From an uncultured Pseudomonadota bacterium (GTDB lineage: Bacteria; Pseudomonadota; Gammaproteobacteria; Steroidobacterales; Steroidobacteraceae): 64,000 nt of DNA. Position numbers and translations under genes: made by a program. Positions within the stretch are counted from its first letter, which is position 1; every line of letters begins with the position of its first letter. This document shows positions 38,700-49,059 of this stretch, in pieces. Location: positions 1-64,000 of the forward strand of contig CAISDJ010000089.1 in assembly GCA_903884105.1 (NCBI GenBank). The letters are read 5' to 3'. Below the pieces are notes generated by a model. That model did no database searches, was not told the origin of the DNA, and saw only the letters and a list, made by a program, of their open reading frames with translations.

Positions 38700-40535
38700 A
38701 TGTGCGGAATCGTTGGCGCTGTCTCGACACGCAATATCGTCCCCATCCTGATCGACGGGCTGCGCCGCCTTGAGTATCGAGGCTACGATTCCGCCGGCGT
38801 CGCCGTCCTGAACGGCACCCAGCACCTGAAACGGCTGCGCACCGTCGGCAAGGTGCGCATGTTGCAGGAAGCCCTGGACGACGATCCCACCTCAGGCCAC
38901 CTTGGTATTGCCCACACGCGCTGGGCCACCCATGGGGTGCCTTCAGAACGCAATGCGCATCCGCATATCTCCGACGACGGCATTGCGATCGTCCACAACG
39001 GCATCATCGAGAATCACGAAGAGCTGCGTGAAGAGCTGCAGAAGGCGGGTTACGTCTTCACGTCGGAAACGGACACCGAGGTGATTGCGCATCGCATCCA
39101 CTATCACCAGAAAAAGTTGGGCGATGTGTTCAAGGCCGTGCGCGCCACGGTGGCCGAGCTTGAAGGCGCGTATGCACTCGCCGTGATCAATGAGGCCAAT
39201 CCGGATTGCATCGTCCTCGCCCGCATGGGCTGCCCGGTCGTCATCGGCATCGGTGAAAACGAGAATTTCGTCGCCTCCGACGTCGCGGCCCTGCTCCCCG
39301 TCACGCGCCGCTTCATGTTCCTGGAGGAAGGCGATGTAGCCGAGATCCGCCACGACAGCATTCGCATTCTCGACGTCGAGGGCAACAAGGCCCATCGCGA
39401 AGCCCGCGACAGCGCCTTGAGCGCAGCCGCTGCCGAAAAGGGCGAGTTCGCCCACTACATGCTGAAGGAAATCTACGAGCAGCCGCAGGCCATCGCCCAG
39501 ACGCTGGAAGAGCGCGTCGCCGGCGGCAAGCTGCTGGAGGCCGCTTTCGGGCCGGCTGCCACCGCTGTTTTCAAACGTGCCGATGCCGTGCAGATCGTTG
39601 CCTGCGGTACGAGCTACCACGCCGGTGCGGTTGCCAAGTACTACGTCGAACAGATCTGCCGCTTGCCCTGCTGGGTCGAAATCGCGAGCGAATACCGCTA
39701 TCGGAATCCCGTCGTGCCTCAGAACACCTTGTTCGTCACGATCTCGCAGTCGGGTGAAACAGCCGATACGCTGGCAGCACTGCGCATGGCCAAGCAGTCG
39801 GGCTATCTGTCGACGCTTGCCATCTGCAACGTGCCTGAAAGTTCGCTCGTGCGCGAATCCGATCTCGTGCTGCTCACGCGCGCAGGCCCCGAGATTGGTG
39901 TCGCGTCAACCAAGGCGTTCACGACGCAGCTGTCTGCGCTTGGCCTGCTGATCGTCGCACTGGCCAAGTTCCATGGCTCCGATGCCGAGCGAGAACGCGG
40001 CCTCGTGCAGCGGTTGATCGAGATCCCGTCGCTCATCGAAAAGACATTGCATCTGGAGCCGCGGATCAAGGAGCTCGCCAAGCGGTTCGCCGACAAGCAT
40101 CACGCGCTTTTCCTCGGCCGTGGCCAGATGTATCCGATTGCGCTTGAAGGCGCGCTCAAGCTCAAGGAGATTTCCTACATCCACGCCGAAGCGTATCCGG
40201 CCGGGGAGCTCAAGCACGGTCCGCTCGCGCTGGTCGATGCCGATATGCCTGTCATCGTGGTTGCCCCGAACAACGATCTGCTCGAAAAGCTCAAGTCGAA
40301 CCTGCAGGAAGTGCGTGCGCGTGGCGGGGAGCTGATCGTGTTTGCCGATCCGGATGCGGGGATCAGTGAGTCGGAAGGTGTCACGGTCATTACCATGCCG
40401 AAGCACGTCAGTCACTTCCAGGCTCCCGCGGTCTACACGATACCGTTGCAGCTACTCGCCTATCACTGCGCACTCCTGAAAGGGACCGACGTCGACCAGC
40501 CGCGTAACCTTGCGAAGTCGGTCACCGTCGAGTGA
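38700..40535 (+). CDS. glmS: GlmS glutamine-fructose-6-phosphate aminotransferase (isomerizing)
   Basis: A 611-residue enzyme. MCGIVGAV places the catalytic Cys2 at the N-terminus of the glutaminase domain; [10 protein letters not shown] follows. The isomerase half contains two SIS domains with [22 protein letters not shown] and the C-terminal LAKSVTVE. It supplies glucosamine-6-phosphate for the adjacent glmU product. A TAGAAT -10-like box lies at about 38661 in the 189-bp gap. No glmS ribozyme-like leader is visible, as expected in proteobacteria. Confidence 0.97.
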   Translation: MCGIVGAVSTRNIVPILIDGLRRLEYRGYDSAGVAVLNGTQHLKRLRTVGKVRMLQEALDDDPTSGHLGIAHTRWATHGVPSERNAHPHISDDGIAIVHNGIIENHEELREELQKAGYVFTSETDTEVIAHRIHYHQKKLGDVFKAVRATVAELEGAYALAVINEANPDCIVLARMGCPVVIGIGENENFVASDVAALLPVTRRFMFLEEGDVAEIRHDSIRILDVEGNKAHREARDSALSAAAAEKGEFAHYMLKEIYEQPQAIAQTLEERVAGGKLLEAAFGPAATAVFKRADAVQIVACGTSYHAGAVAKYYVEQICRLPCWVEIASEYRYRNPVVPQNTLFVTISQSGETADTLAALRMAKQSGYLSTLAICNVPESSLVRESDLVLLTRAGPEIGVASTKAFTTQLSALGLLIVALAKFHGSDAERERGLVQRLIEIPSLIEKTLHLEPRIKELAKRFADKHHALFLGRGQMYPIALEGALKLKEISYIHAEAYPAGELKHGPLALVDADMPVIVVAPNNDLLEKLKSNLQEVRARGGELIVFADPDAGISESEGVTVITMPKHVSHFQAPAVYTIPLQLLAYHCALLKGTDVDQPRNLAKSVTVE

Positions 40536-40543
40536 CTTCGTCA

Positions 40544-40607
40544 GCGGGTTGTGACTGGCGGTTCAAGGATAGCAAGGCCTTGCTGCCAGACACGAACCAC
40601 AACCCGC
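40544..40607. repeat. Nested inverted repeats after glmS
   Basis: GCGGGTTGTG (40544-40553) and CACAACCCGC (40598-40607) are a perfect inverted pair. Between them AGCAAGGCCTTGCT (40571-40584) is a perfect 14-base palindrome. The structure could fold as a two-tier hairpin in the glmS 3' region; no T-tract follows. Confidence 0.7.
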
Positions 40608-40697
40608 GAACCACTTCCCCCTTCATTTCCGGTTTGGCCACAGCCTCCGAAACGGCTACCATGGCTGCCTCTTTCAATGTTTCCTGAGGTTCCGGTC

Positions 40698-41183
40698 ATG
40701 GTCGTCGCACACAACAAAGTCGTTCAGATCCACTACACGCTGACCAACGATTCCGGCGAAGTCCTCGACAGTTCCTCGGGTGGCGAGCCGCTTGCTTACA
40801 TTCACGGCAACGGCAATCTGATTCCCGGCCTCGAAAAGGCGCTCGAAGGGAAGGGTGCGGGCGAGAAGCTCAATGTGAAGGTGTCCCCTGAAGAAGGCTA
40901 CGGCGCAAAAGACCCCTCGCTGGTCCAGGACGTGCCGCGCCGGGCGTTCAAGGGCATCGACAACATCTCCGTCGGCCTGCAGTTCCAGGCCGACTCCAAC
41001 CAGGGCCCGCGCATGGTGACGGTTACCCGCATTGTTGGCGACATGGTGACCGTGGATGGCAATCACCCACTCGCCGGCGAGTCCCTCAACTTTGACGTCG
41101 AGATCACCGAAGTGCGTGACCCGAGCGAAGAAGAGCTGTCTCATGGCCACGTCCATGGTCCGGGTGGACATCACCACGACTGA
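40698..41183 (+). CDS. SlyD-like FKBP peptidyl-prolyl isomerase
   Basis: A 161-residue protein: VVQIHYTLTNDSGEVLDSS and NGNLIPGLEKALEG form the FKBP half, PEEGYG and the following segment the inserted IF chaperone flap, and a short His-rich end (HGHVHGPGGHHHD) resembles the metal-binding tail of SlyD, though much shorter than in E. coli. It would assist proline-limited folding in the cytoplasm. ATG 40698 is the first start that gives the normal N-terminus. A terminator follows at 41252. Confidence 0.9.
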   Translation: MVVAHNKVVQIHYTLTNDSGEVLDSSSGGEPLAYIHGNGNLIPGLEKALEGKGAGEKLNVKVSPEEGYGAKDPSLVQDVPRRAFKGIDNISVGLQFQADSNQGPRMVTVTRIVGDMVTVDGNHPLAGESLNFDVEITEVRDPSEEELSHGHVHGPGGHHHD

Positions 41184-41251
41184 ACTCAGGCTCGCCTGTG
41201 GGGCGTCCGACGCTGAATAGCGCACCTCGATAAGGCAGAGTGAGAAACCGT

Positions 41252-41287
41252 GAACGCCGCAGGCAGCAGTGCTTGCGGCGTTTTTGT
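41252..41287 (+). terminator. Rho-independent terminator after the FKBP gene
   Basis: ACGCCGCAGGCA and TGCTTGCGGCGT pair with one G-T wobble around a short GCAG loop, and TTTTTGTTT follows. Confidence 0.85.
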
Positions 41288-41417
41288 TTGCGGAGACAAA
41301 GGCAGGCACTGCCGTTGGTTTTGCGCTACCCGAAGCGGGTGACGCGAGGAAAGGGCGGCAGTCCGCTGTTGCGGGCCTGTATTAAGATTCTCGCGCCAAG
41401 CACTGCGGCGCGAGCAG

Positions 41418-41470
41418 CCAGGCACAGGGAGGGGATTCCGGAATTTGTTTCCATCCCCTCCCGAGCCTGG
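41418..41470. other. Long imperfect hairpin upstream of the DUF2934 gene
   Basis: GGGAGGGGAT (41427-41436) pairs perfectly with ATCCCCTCCC (41453-41462). Outside it CCAGGC (41418-41423) pairs with GCCTGG (41465-41470), separated only by a small internal loop. No T-run follows, so it is not a typical terminator; it may be a structured 5' leader or processing site. The rest of the 41288-41540 gap shows no gene. Confidence 0.65.
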
Positions 41471-41540
41471 CATCAATCCTGCTTATGGAGGTGAAGGTCG
41501 TCTACCTTCGGACGGCGCTTGAGTCTTTGCAGGAGGAATC

Positions 41541-41807
41541 ATGGAAGCCGCTGCCACCACTTCAGTCCCGACCTTATCCCCCAAGCGAGTGCCGACCAAA
41601 GCCAAGGTTCCCTCCGCTGCGGTCGCCAAGAAGCCTGCCGTCCGCAAGTCGAGAACAGTCGTCAAAGACCCTCCGGAGATCGTCGACCTCACGTCGATGA
41701 TTGCCGAAGCGGCCTACCTGATTGCCGCGAACCGCGGGTTCGCTCCGGGTCACGACATCGAGGACTGGCTGCAGGCTGAGCAGCTGATCCTCTCACGCTA
41801 CCGTTGA
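41541..41807 (+). CDS. DUF2934 domain small protein
   Basis: An 88-residue product: an Ala/Lys/Pro-rich basic N-terminus (about 45 residues) and a C-terminal block IAEAAYLIAANRGFAPGHD ending in EDWLQAEQLI, the core of DUF2934. The function of the family is not established; members are often small soluble proteins. AGGAGGAATC precedes the ATG. The CBS gene follows after 83 bp. Confidence 0.8.
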   Translation: MEAAATTSVPTLSPKRVPTKAKVPSAAVAKKPAVRKSRTVVKDPPEIVDLTSMIAEAAYLIAANRGFAPGHDIEDWLQAEQLILSRYR

Positions 41808-41890
41808 ACTTCCCCTACAGCCGAGGAGTAGACTCGGCCGTGACTGTCCGGCAGGAATCACCCTGCCGAGCTTCCACGGGGGAAAGCACC

Positions 41891-42319
41891 ATGCTGCGCG
41901 TCAAGCATTTGCTGATCGCCAAGGGGCAGGATATCTGGACGGTTGAAGCGGAGGATCCGGTCCTGGAAGCCATCCAGATCATGGCCGACCGGGAAGTGGG
42001 CGCCCTGCCGGTGATGCGCGGCACTGAACTCGTCGGAATCGTGTCCGAGCGCGACTACGCCCGCAAAGTCATCCTGCTCGGCCGTTCCTCCGGCGAGACG
42101 CCGGTGTGGCAGATCATGTCCTCACCAGTGCTGACTGTGACGCCCGAAGACACAGTGACCCACTGCATGCAGCTCGTCACCGAGCAACGGGTGCGCCATC
42201 TCCCGGTCGTCGACCGTGGCCGCCTGGTCGGCCTGGTGTCGATCGGCGATCTGGTCAGGGCGGTGATAGAGGAGCAGCAGGAAACCATCGTGCAGTTGCA
42301 GCAATTCATCACGAGTTGA
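41891..42319 (+). CDS. Tandem CBS-domain protein
   Basis: A 142-residue protein made of two CBS motifs (about 10-65 and 75-135), with VGALPVMRGTELVGIVSERD and VRHLPVVDRGRLVGLVSIGD as the paired cores. Such stand-alone pairs bind adenine nucleotides and act as energy or stress sensors. ATG 41891 follows GGGGGAAAG; the frame open to 41804 has no conserved content. Confidence 0.88.
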   Translation: MLRVKHLLIAKGQDIWTVEAEDPVLEAIQIMADREVGALPVMRGTELVGIVSERDYARKVILLGRSSGETPVWQIMSSPVLTVTPEDTVTHCMQLVTEQRVRHLPVVDRGRLVGLVSIGDLVRAVIEEQQETIVQLQQFITS

Positions 42320-42522
42320 TCCCTTATCTTTTGCGACTGCAAAAAAAGGAGACGACGAGCCGTTCGTCTCGTCCAGCCACGATTCCAAAGGGGGGGAGTG
42401 TTGCACGGGCAACCAAGTCAAAACGGGATGGCCTAATCGCCAAAGCCTCTTTATACTTGCGGCGCGTTTTATACGCGCGATCCTAAGAAATTGCCGGGCT
42501 TGTCCAAATTGCAAGTACTGAA

Positions 42523-42630
42523 CCCTGTAGGCGAATACAGGGCCATAGGCGTCAAGCGGATACGGTCAGGCGGCAGTGCGCAAGGTTTTACTGGAGAGGC
42601 GGAAGCCGGCCTTCAAGAAGGGCCCTTTTT
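42523..42630 (+). promoter_or_regulatory. Structured leader with terminator-like hairpin before the MFS gene
   Basis: The 358-bp gap before the MFS gene contains a perfect 7-bp hairpin, CCCTGTA (42523-42529) with TACAGGG (42536-42542). It also contains GGCCTTC-AA-GAAGGGCC (42608-42624) followed by CTTTTT, 48 bases before the start codon. A terminator placed after a folded segment and before a transporter gene suggests regulated read-through, but I recognise no known riboswitch class. GCGCGT/ACGCGC at about 42459-42475 is another small stem. Confidence 0.45.
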
Positions 42631-42677
42631 GCAAGCCGTAAACCTTCCATCTCAATAACGTGTAAGGGGACCCTGTA

Positions 42678-43958
42678 ATGCAGCCAGCAGAAAACAAGAA
42701 ACCTTGGGATACCGCCTACGAGTGGAAGATCGTCCTCCTCCTGGCGATCGGCTTCGGCCTCGTCGGCATGGACCGCTTCGTCATCAACTCGATGTGGGGC
42801 ACCATTGCAGCAGACTTGGGGCTGGATCCCGCAGCCATCGGCACCCTGGCCGGCCTGACCGGCGTTTTCTGGGGCATCTTCGCGATCATCTTCGGCAATC
42901 TGGCTGACAAGATCGGCCACCGGAAGATCCTGATCCCGGCGGTATTCCTCTATTCGCTGATCGGCGGCCTCACGGGCTTCGCCGGCAGCATGATGTTCTT
43001 CGTGCTCATCCGCGCGCTGCTCGGCGTCATGGAAGGCGGCTATACGCCGACTTCGTTCACTGCGGTGGCGGTGGCTTCCAAGCCGAGCCGGCGCGGACTG
43101 AACCAGGGCCTGCAGCAGTGCGGCGTGTCTCTCCTTGGCCTGGCGCTGGCACCGATCTTCGCCACGCAGCTCATGAACGCCGGACTTTCATGGCGCTGGG
43201 TCTTCGTCATCATTGCCGCCCCCGGCTTCCTGGTCGGCCTGTTCCTGATCAAGGTGCTGCGTGAGCCGAGGGACACCATGGGTGCCGCGGCCCTGGGTGT
43301 GGTCGAGCACAAGGCGGGTGAGTCTGCCGGCGCGCTGGCCCCGCTCAAGAGCTACAACATCGTGGTCTGCATGATTGCGCTGTTCGGCGCCATGTGCGGT
43401 CTCTTCACGCTGGCGGCGATGGTGCCTGTGTACCTCGAGCTCCAGCTCAAGCTGCCGCTCGCCCAGATGGGCGTCGTCACCTCGGCCATCGGCTTTGGCG
43501 GATTCTTCGGCCAGTTCTCGTGGCCAGGTCTGTCGGACAAGTTTGGCCGCAAGCCCGTCACCGTCGTGGGCTTCGTGATGGCCGCGCTCTGCCTCTATTG
43601 GTTCATCCAGGTGCAGAGTGGTGTCGGCGCATTGTTCCTGCCGTTGTTCCTCGCTACGTATTTCTGCTTCGGCAACATCGCGCTGATCACGGGCCCGATC
43701 ACGACGGAATCGGCCCCGGTCGGCGCAGTGGCGGGTTCGATCGGCTTGGTCGTCGGCGTCGGCGAGATCTTCGGCGGTGGCCTGGGCCCGATCACGGGCT
43801 CGTTCGTCATCCCGAACTACGGCTTCAGCGGCCCGCTGTATGTCGCACTGATCGGCATGATCTTTGGGTTCGTCGCCTCGCTGTTCCTGCGTGAGACGGC
43901 GCCGATCAAGGTCGGCATCGGCCATCGGGCCATTGACGAAACCGGTCAGGTGATGTGA
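42678..43958 (+). CDS. MFS transporter (anion:cation symporter-like)
   Basis: A 426-residue permease with twelve predicted helices in two halves. The between-helix signature is NLADKIGHRKILIP after helix 2 and its counterpart LSDKFGRKPVTVV in the second half. The arrangement, with an early Asp-Arg (GMDRFVINSM), resembles the ACS subfamily that carries organic anions such as sugar acids or aromatic acids; substrate unknown. AAGGGGA precedes the ATG. The leader may regulate it, and a bidirectional terminator follows. Confidence 0.85.
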   Translation: MQPAENKKPWDTAYEWKIVLLLAIGFGLVGMDRFVINSMWGTIAADLGLDPAAIGTLAGLTGVFWGIFAIIFGNLADKIGHRKILIPAVFLYSLIGGLTGFAGSMMFFVLIRALLGVMEGGYTPTSFTAVAVASKPSRRGLNQGLQQCGVSLLGLALAPIFATQLMNAGLSWRWVFVIIAAPGFLVGLFLIKVLREPRDTMGAAALGVVEHKAGESAGALAPLKSYNIVVCMIALFGAMCGLFTLAAMVPVYLELQLKLPLAQMGVVTSAIGFGGFFGQFSWPGLSDKFGRKPVTVVGFVMAALCLYWFIQVQSGVGALFLPLFLATYFCFGNIALITGPITTESAPVGAVAGSIGLVVGVGEIFGGGLGPITGSFVIPNYGFSGPLYVALIGMIFGFVASLFLRETAPIKVGIGHRAIDETGQVM

Positions 43959-43990
43959 CCCCGTCACGCTGACTACGCAAGCGTTGAATG

Positions 43991-44018
43991 AAAAAGGGGG
44001 CGACATCGCCCCCTTTTT
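43991..44018. terminator. Bidirectional terminator between MFS and leuA genes
   Basis: AAAAAGGGGGCG, loop ACAT, CGCCCCCTTTTT: a 7-bp GC stem flanked by A-run and T-run so that it can act on both convergent transcripts. Confidence 0.92.
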
Positions 44019-44052
44019 CTTTGCCCGAACTCGGCGTCGCGACGCCGATGTT

Positions 44053-45841
<1,789 letters not shown>

Positions 45842-45863
<22 letters not shown>

Positions 45864-45895
45864 GCACCCAGCAACGAGCTGCCGAGACGGGGCAT
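45842..45895 (-). CDS. Candidate leucine leader peptide upstream of leuA
   Basis: A 17-codon frame encodes MPRLGSSLLGARLHLRR: five leucines, including an adjacent pair. AGGAG lies just upstream, although close to the ATG. It sits in the leuA leader between a possible promoter and competing hairpins, as leader peptides of leucine operons do. The prediction rests on position and composition; such a short frame could occur by chance. Confidence 0.5.
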
Positions 45896-45928
45896 GGCTC
45901 CTGTTTGCTGGGAATTACGCATGAGCTG

Positions 45929-45958
45929 AACATAGCAGCGGGAGAGGGTGCGGTGCAA
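45929..45958 (-). promoter_or_regulatory. Possible leuA promoter
   Basis: On the minus strand TTGCAC and TATGTT are separated by 18 bases. Transcription from here would include the candidate leader peptide and all three leader hairpins. Confidence 0.4.
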
Positions 45959-46084
45959 TAGGAGCAGTGCGGACCCGCGACCGGTCGGCTCTGCCGACAA
46001 GGGCGCCTGCCGGCAGGTGGGGCGGCTAGGTAGCCTGAGGACAGGCCATATCGTGTGCGTACCGCAGGCAGCTCGTTAAAACGC

Positions 46085-46140
46085 GACTGCCTTGATGGAT
46101 CAAACCCTGGAAGGCAGTCTCCTCACCGGGGTTTTTCGTT
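46085..46140 (+). other. Overlapping hairpins with T-tract before the broken acetyltransferase gene
   Basis: GACTGCC (46085-46091) pairs with GGCAGTC (46113-46119). AAACCCTGG (46102-46110) pairs with CCGGGGTTT (46126-46134, one wobble), followed by TTTCGTTT. The stems interleave, so only one can form or they form a pseudoknot. The second looks like a terminator that would stop transcription just before the ATG at 46142. Confidence 0.5.
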
Positions 46141-46141
46141 T

Positions 46142-46687
46142 ATGGACATACCGAATCTCACGATCATAAGCATCGAGCCGGAGGGCTATCGGGCCATGCA
46201 GGCGCTGCTCGCGCTGCCGGGGGTCATTCGGGGGACGATGCAGATCCCGCTTCCTTCGGTCGAGCTGTGGCGGAAGCCGGTGACTGAATTACCCGAAAGC
46301 CGGCGGCTGCTGGTCGCCTGCGTGGATGACAGGCTGGTGGGCGACATCGGCTTGTCGACCCCTCCGAACCCGCGGCGCCAGCATGTGGGTGAGATCGGCA
46401 TCGTCGTGCATGACGACTGGTGCGGGTGAGGGATCGGGACGGCTTTGTTGCGGTCCGTCATCGACCTCGCTGATCGCTGGCCCAACCTGTCGCGGCTTGA
46501 GCTCTCCGTCTATGTGGACAATGCGCCCGCAATCGCTCTCTATGAGAAGTGCGGCTTCAAACGGGAAGGGAGGTTCGAGCACCATGCATTCCGAGACGGC
46601 GAATACGTCAATAAATGGGCGTATGGCGCGCCTCAATGCGAGACCGGGGCCCTCATTGTAGGCGAAACCGTTCCGGACTCCTGCTAG
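46142..46687 (+). pseudogene. YhhY-like GNAT acetyltransferase with an in-frame stop
   Basis: The reading frame matches GNAT acetyltransferases from end to end over 181 codons, but codon 96 (46427-46429) is TGA. Before it come GTMQIPLPSVELW and GEIGIVVHDDWCG; right after, in the same frame, GIGTALLRSVIDL and VYVDNAPAIALYEKCGF. The stop occupies the Arg/Gln-type position of the acetyl-CoA loop (Q/RxxGxG); E. coli YhhY has Arg there, so a CGA to TGA change explains it. No other frame damage is seen, so inactivation looks recent, unless the stop is read through. The overall identity to the YhhY type is clear. Confidence 0.85.
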
Positions 46688-46761
46688 AGTTTCCATCGGA
46701 CAAACGTCAATGAGCGCTCTGGATCCGGCGGGGTCGACGATGTTGCACAAAGGAATCAAGC

Positions 46762-47379
46762 ATGAGCATTAAGCCGTGGCTGTTCATGGTCAGTACCCTC
46801 TGTGGAATCACATTGGCGATGCAGGCAGGCGCGCAGCAGTCCTCGTCCCAAGACGGTCCACGCTTTACCAAAGGCAACGCCCTCGTGCGCCCTGCGGACT
46901 ATCGGGAGTGGATCTTCCTGAGTTCCGGGATCGGCATGAGCTATGACCCGGCTGTTGGGGACCCGCCGGCGGGATCGCCGGCCGGCCCGGGATTCGGCAA
47001 CGTATTCGTGAATCCTTCTTCGTACCGCAGCTTCATGAAGACCGGTAAGTGGCCAAATGGCACGGTGTTCATTCTCGAAGGTCGCCGCTCCAGCACGGTG
47101 GGATCCATCAACAAGAACGGCTGGTTCCAGACCGAGCTCGCCGGGATGGAAGCGCTGGTCAAGGACAGTCGTTTGCCGGACGGCTGGGCCTTCTATCTGT
47201 TTGGTCGAGGAGGCACGATTCGTGAAACCGCCGAGCCTCTCGCGGGTGAGGAACTGAAGCGCGCCCAATGCTCCGACTGCCACAGCAAGAACGCAGCCGT
47301 GGAAATGAGCTTCGTGCAGTTCTACCCGACGCTGCTGGAAGTCGCGCGCCAGAAGGGAACACTGAAGGCAGGATTCTGA
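46762..47379 (+). CDS. Cytochrome P460 family protein
   Basis: A 205-residue secreted protein. A signal peptide ends near QAGAQ; the conserved RPADYREWIFLSSG block and the C-terminal CSDCHSKNAAVEMSFVQFYP carry the single c-type heme site of the P460 family. Relatives oxidise hydroxylamine or detoxify nitric oxide; the catalytic lysine cross-link cannot be judged from sequence alone. It is followed after five bases by a lipoprotein gene, so the two are probably one transcript. Confidence 0.85.
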   Translation: MSIKPWLFMVSTLCGITLAMQAGAQQSSSQDGPRFTKGNALVRPADYREWIFLSSGIGMSYDPAVGDPPAGSPAGPGFGNVFVNPSSYRSFMKTGKWPNGTVFILEGRRSSTVGSINKNGWFQTELAGMEALVKDSRLPDGWAFYLFGRGGTIRETAEPLAGEELKRAQCSDCHSKNAAVEMSFVQFYPTLLEVARQKGTLKAGF

Positions 47380-47384
47380 CAAGC

Positions 47385-47900
47385 ATGAAGCGTGCTTGTC
47401 ATCGCTTTGCCGTGATCGTCACCTCAGCCTTGCTTCTAGCGGGCTGCTCGCGCAATACAGACGCTCCAATCGTCGCTGCAGCGGATCGCTCCGGCGAATC
47501 AGAGATACCGGAGATCGAACGCTACAGAACGGCGCTGGAGTCGGTGGCAGTATCGCAGCAAGCGCTGGCGCTGGAGACGGCGCAGCTCAACGACGGCAAC
47601 TGGTCTTCCGTGGCGAAAAGTTCACTGGGCAAGGCCAACGAACTGCAAGCCAAGATTGAACGACTGCTGGAATTCGATGAGGCGGCATCTGCGGCCGCGG
47701 CGTTGCGGTTGCACGTCGCCAGCCTGCAACGGCACCTGCAGGGCATCGATGCCGAGACCTGGCAGGCCGTTCTGCCCGACCTGCTACTGACGAATGAATC
47801 GATTCAATCCGACATGGACGAACTAACGGACCTTGCGGCATCTGAATCCTTTGACGTTCCGGATCACGATCACCCGCATGATCCTGTCGACGATGTGTGA
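47385..47900 (+). CDS. Small lipoprotein with helical body and His/Asp-rich tail
   Basis: A 171-residue product with a lipoprotein signal (LLLAGCS; Cys21 lipidated). The mature part is a run of Ala/Leu/Glu-rich helices suggesting a coiled coil, and ends in DVPDHDHPHDPVDDV, a likely metal-binding tail. I do not recognise a family. The start five bases after the cytochrome P460 stop suggests a joint role, perhaps metal or redox handling, but this is inference. Confidence 0.7.
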   Translation: MKRACHRFAVIVTSALLLAGCSRNTDAPIVAAADRSGESEIPEIERYRTALESVAVSQQALALETAQLNDGNWSSVAKSSLGKANELQAKIERLLEFDEAASAAAALRLHVASLQRHLQGIDAETWQAVLPDLLLTNESIQSDMDELTDLAASESFDVPDHDHPHDPVDDV

Positions 47901-47979
47901 TTCCCGCGCCCGCCTTGACACTCGTCCTTTTCCGCTCTTGCTCGTGAGTGTCGCTGTCGCTCCGGGCACACTGCGGAGC

Positions 47980-49059
47980 ATGGTCCTTCGCTTCCTCCTT
48001 CTGTCGCCCTTGATCGCCGGTGCGGGCCACGTGTCGGCTGCGCCCGTGCCGATCGATCCCGACAGCTGGCGCGAGGCAGAGCGAATCGAGTTTGTCTATA
48101 TAAGCCCGGGAGGTTTGTCACCCAAGGTGGTGTACTGGCCTGGAACGGGGACCGACAGACGTGCCGACGAGCGTCCTGCGATCGACTGTCGGCTGGTGTC
48201 CCGGCCGTCTTCGAACCTTTCGCGATCGCGGTGGATCTGGGACGTCGCTGCAGCGCTCCAGGAGCCGGAGCAGTTCGCGGAGGAGATGCAGCGTGAACGC
48301 TTGAGTGCAGTGTACTTGCAGGTCCCCGCCGATCCGGAAGGCTTCGCACCACTCCTGCAGTCACTGTCACGGCGGAATATCCGCGCCTACGCACTCGATG
48401 GCGACCCCGATGCGAGTGACGAACCTGCCGGGCTATTGCGAGTGCTCGACGGGGTGCTCGCCTTCAACACGCGCCACCCCCAGGGATTCTCCGGACTTGA
48501 AGTGGATGTCGAGCCGTACGTGCGCTCCGGGTTCAACCTCACTGAAGAGGTTCACTATCGGCGCTACCTCGACCTGCTGACTGCGTTGCATGCAAAGCGA
48601 CCCCCGGGGTTCGAATTCTCAGCCGTCATCCCGTTCTGGTACTCACAGAAAGAAGTGAAGGGTGAAAACCTGGTCGCCGCCATCCTGAAGCACGTGGACA
48701 GCCTCGCCAGCATGGCTTACCGGACAAACGCCACGGAGATCGAGGCGCTGTCCAAGCCGACGCTGTGTTACGCCGCCCTCGCCGCAAAACCGGTCCGCGT
48801 CGGGCTCGAGTCGACGCTACTCAAGGATGAAGAGCACTACATCGCGTCGCGCTCCAGGCTCGAGTCCCTGCTCAAGCGCAATGGCAACAACTGGGAGCTC
48901 CCGGGTGGCCCGGCGGATGGAGTTCCGGTCGACGAGCACTACACCGTGCGAGGGCGGAACCTGTCGTTCCATGGTGATGCAGCCGCGTTGGCCCGCCAGC
49001 TGCAACGCACGTTGCCTTATGGCGCCTTCGCGGGGTGGGTAGTCAACGGGCCACCTTGA
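47980..49059 (+). CDS. Secreted TIM-barrel-like protein, possible glycoside hydrolase
   Basis: A 359-residue product with a signal peptide (MVLRFLLLSPLIAGAGHVSA). FSGLEVDVEPYV has the acid-rich strand end seen in glycoside hydrolases of the GH18-like superfamily, and FEFSAVIPFWYSQ and VDSLASMAYRTN fit following barrel strands. Family assignment is uncertain. Start codons upstream (47878, 47893) are possible; ATG 47980 gives the signal peptide. It converges on the exopolysaccharide-type operon with a 43-base overlap, so it may process that product. Confidence 0.6.
   Translation: MVLRFLLLSPLIAGAGHVSAAPVPIDPDSWREAERIEFVYISPGGLSPKVVYWPGTGTDRRADERPAIDCRLVSRPSSNLSRSRWIWDVAAALQEPEQFAEEMQRERLSAVYLQVPADPEGFAPLLQSLSRRNIRAYALDGDPDASDEPAGLLRVLDGVLAFNTRHPQGFSGLEVDVEPYVRSGFNLTEEVHYRRYLDLLTALHAKRPPGFEFSAVIPFWYSQKEVKGENLVAAILKHVDSLASMAYRTNATEIEALSKPTLCYAALAAKPVRVGLESTLLKDEEHYIASRSRLESLLKRNGNNWELPGGPADGVPVDEHYTVRGRNLSFHGDAAALARQLQRTLPYGAFAGWVVNGPP

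Noticed and set aside
46427-46429. TGA as a selenocysteine codon in the acetyltransferase
   Set aside because: GNAT proteins of this kind have no selenocysteine at this loop position and no SECIS-like stem was apparent right after the codon; a CGA to TGA mutation is simpler.
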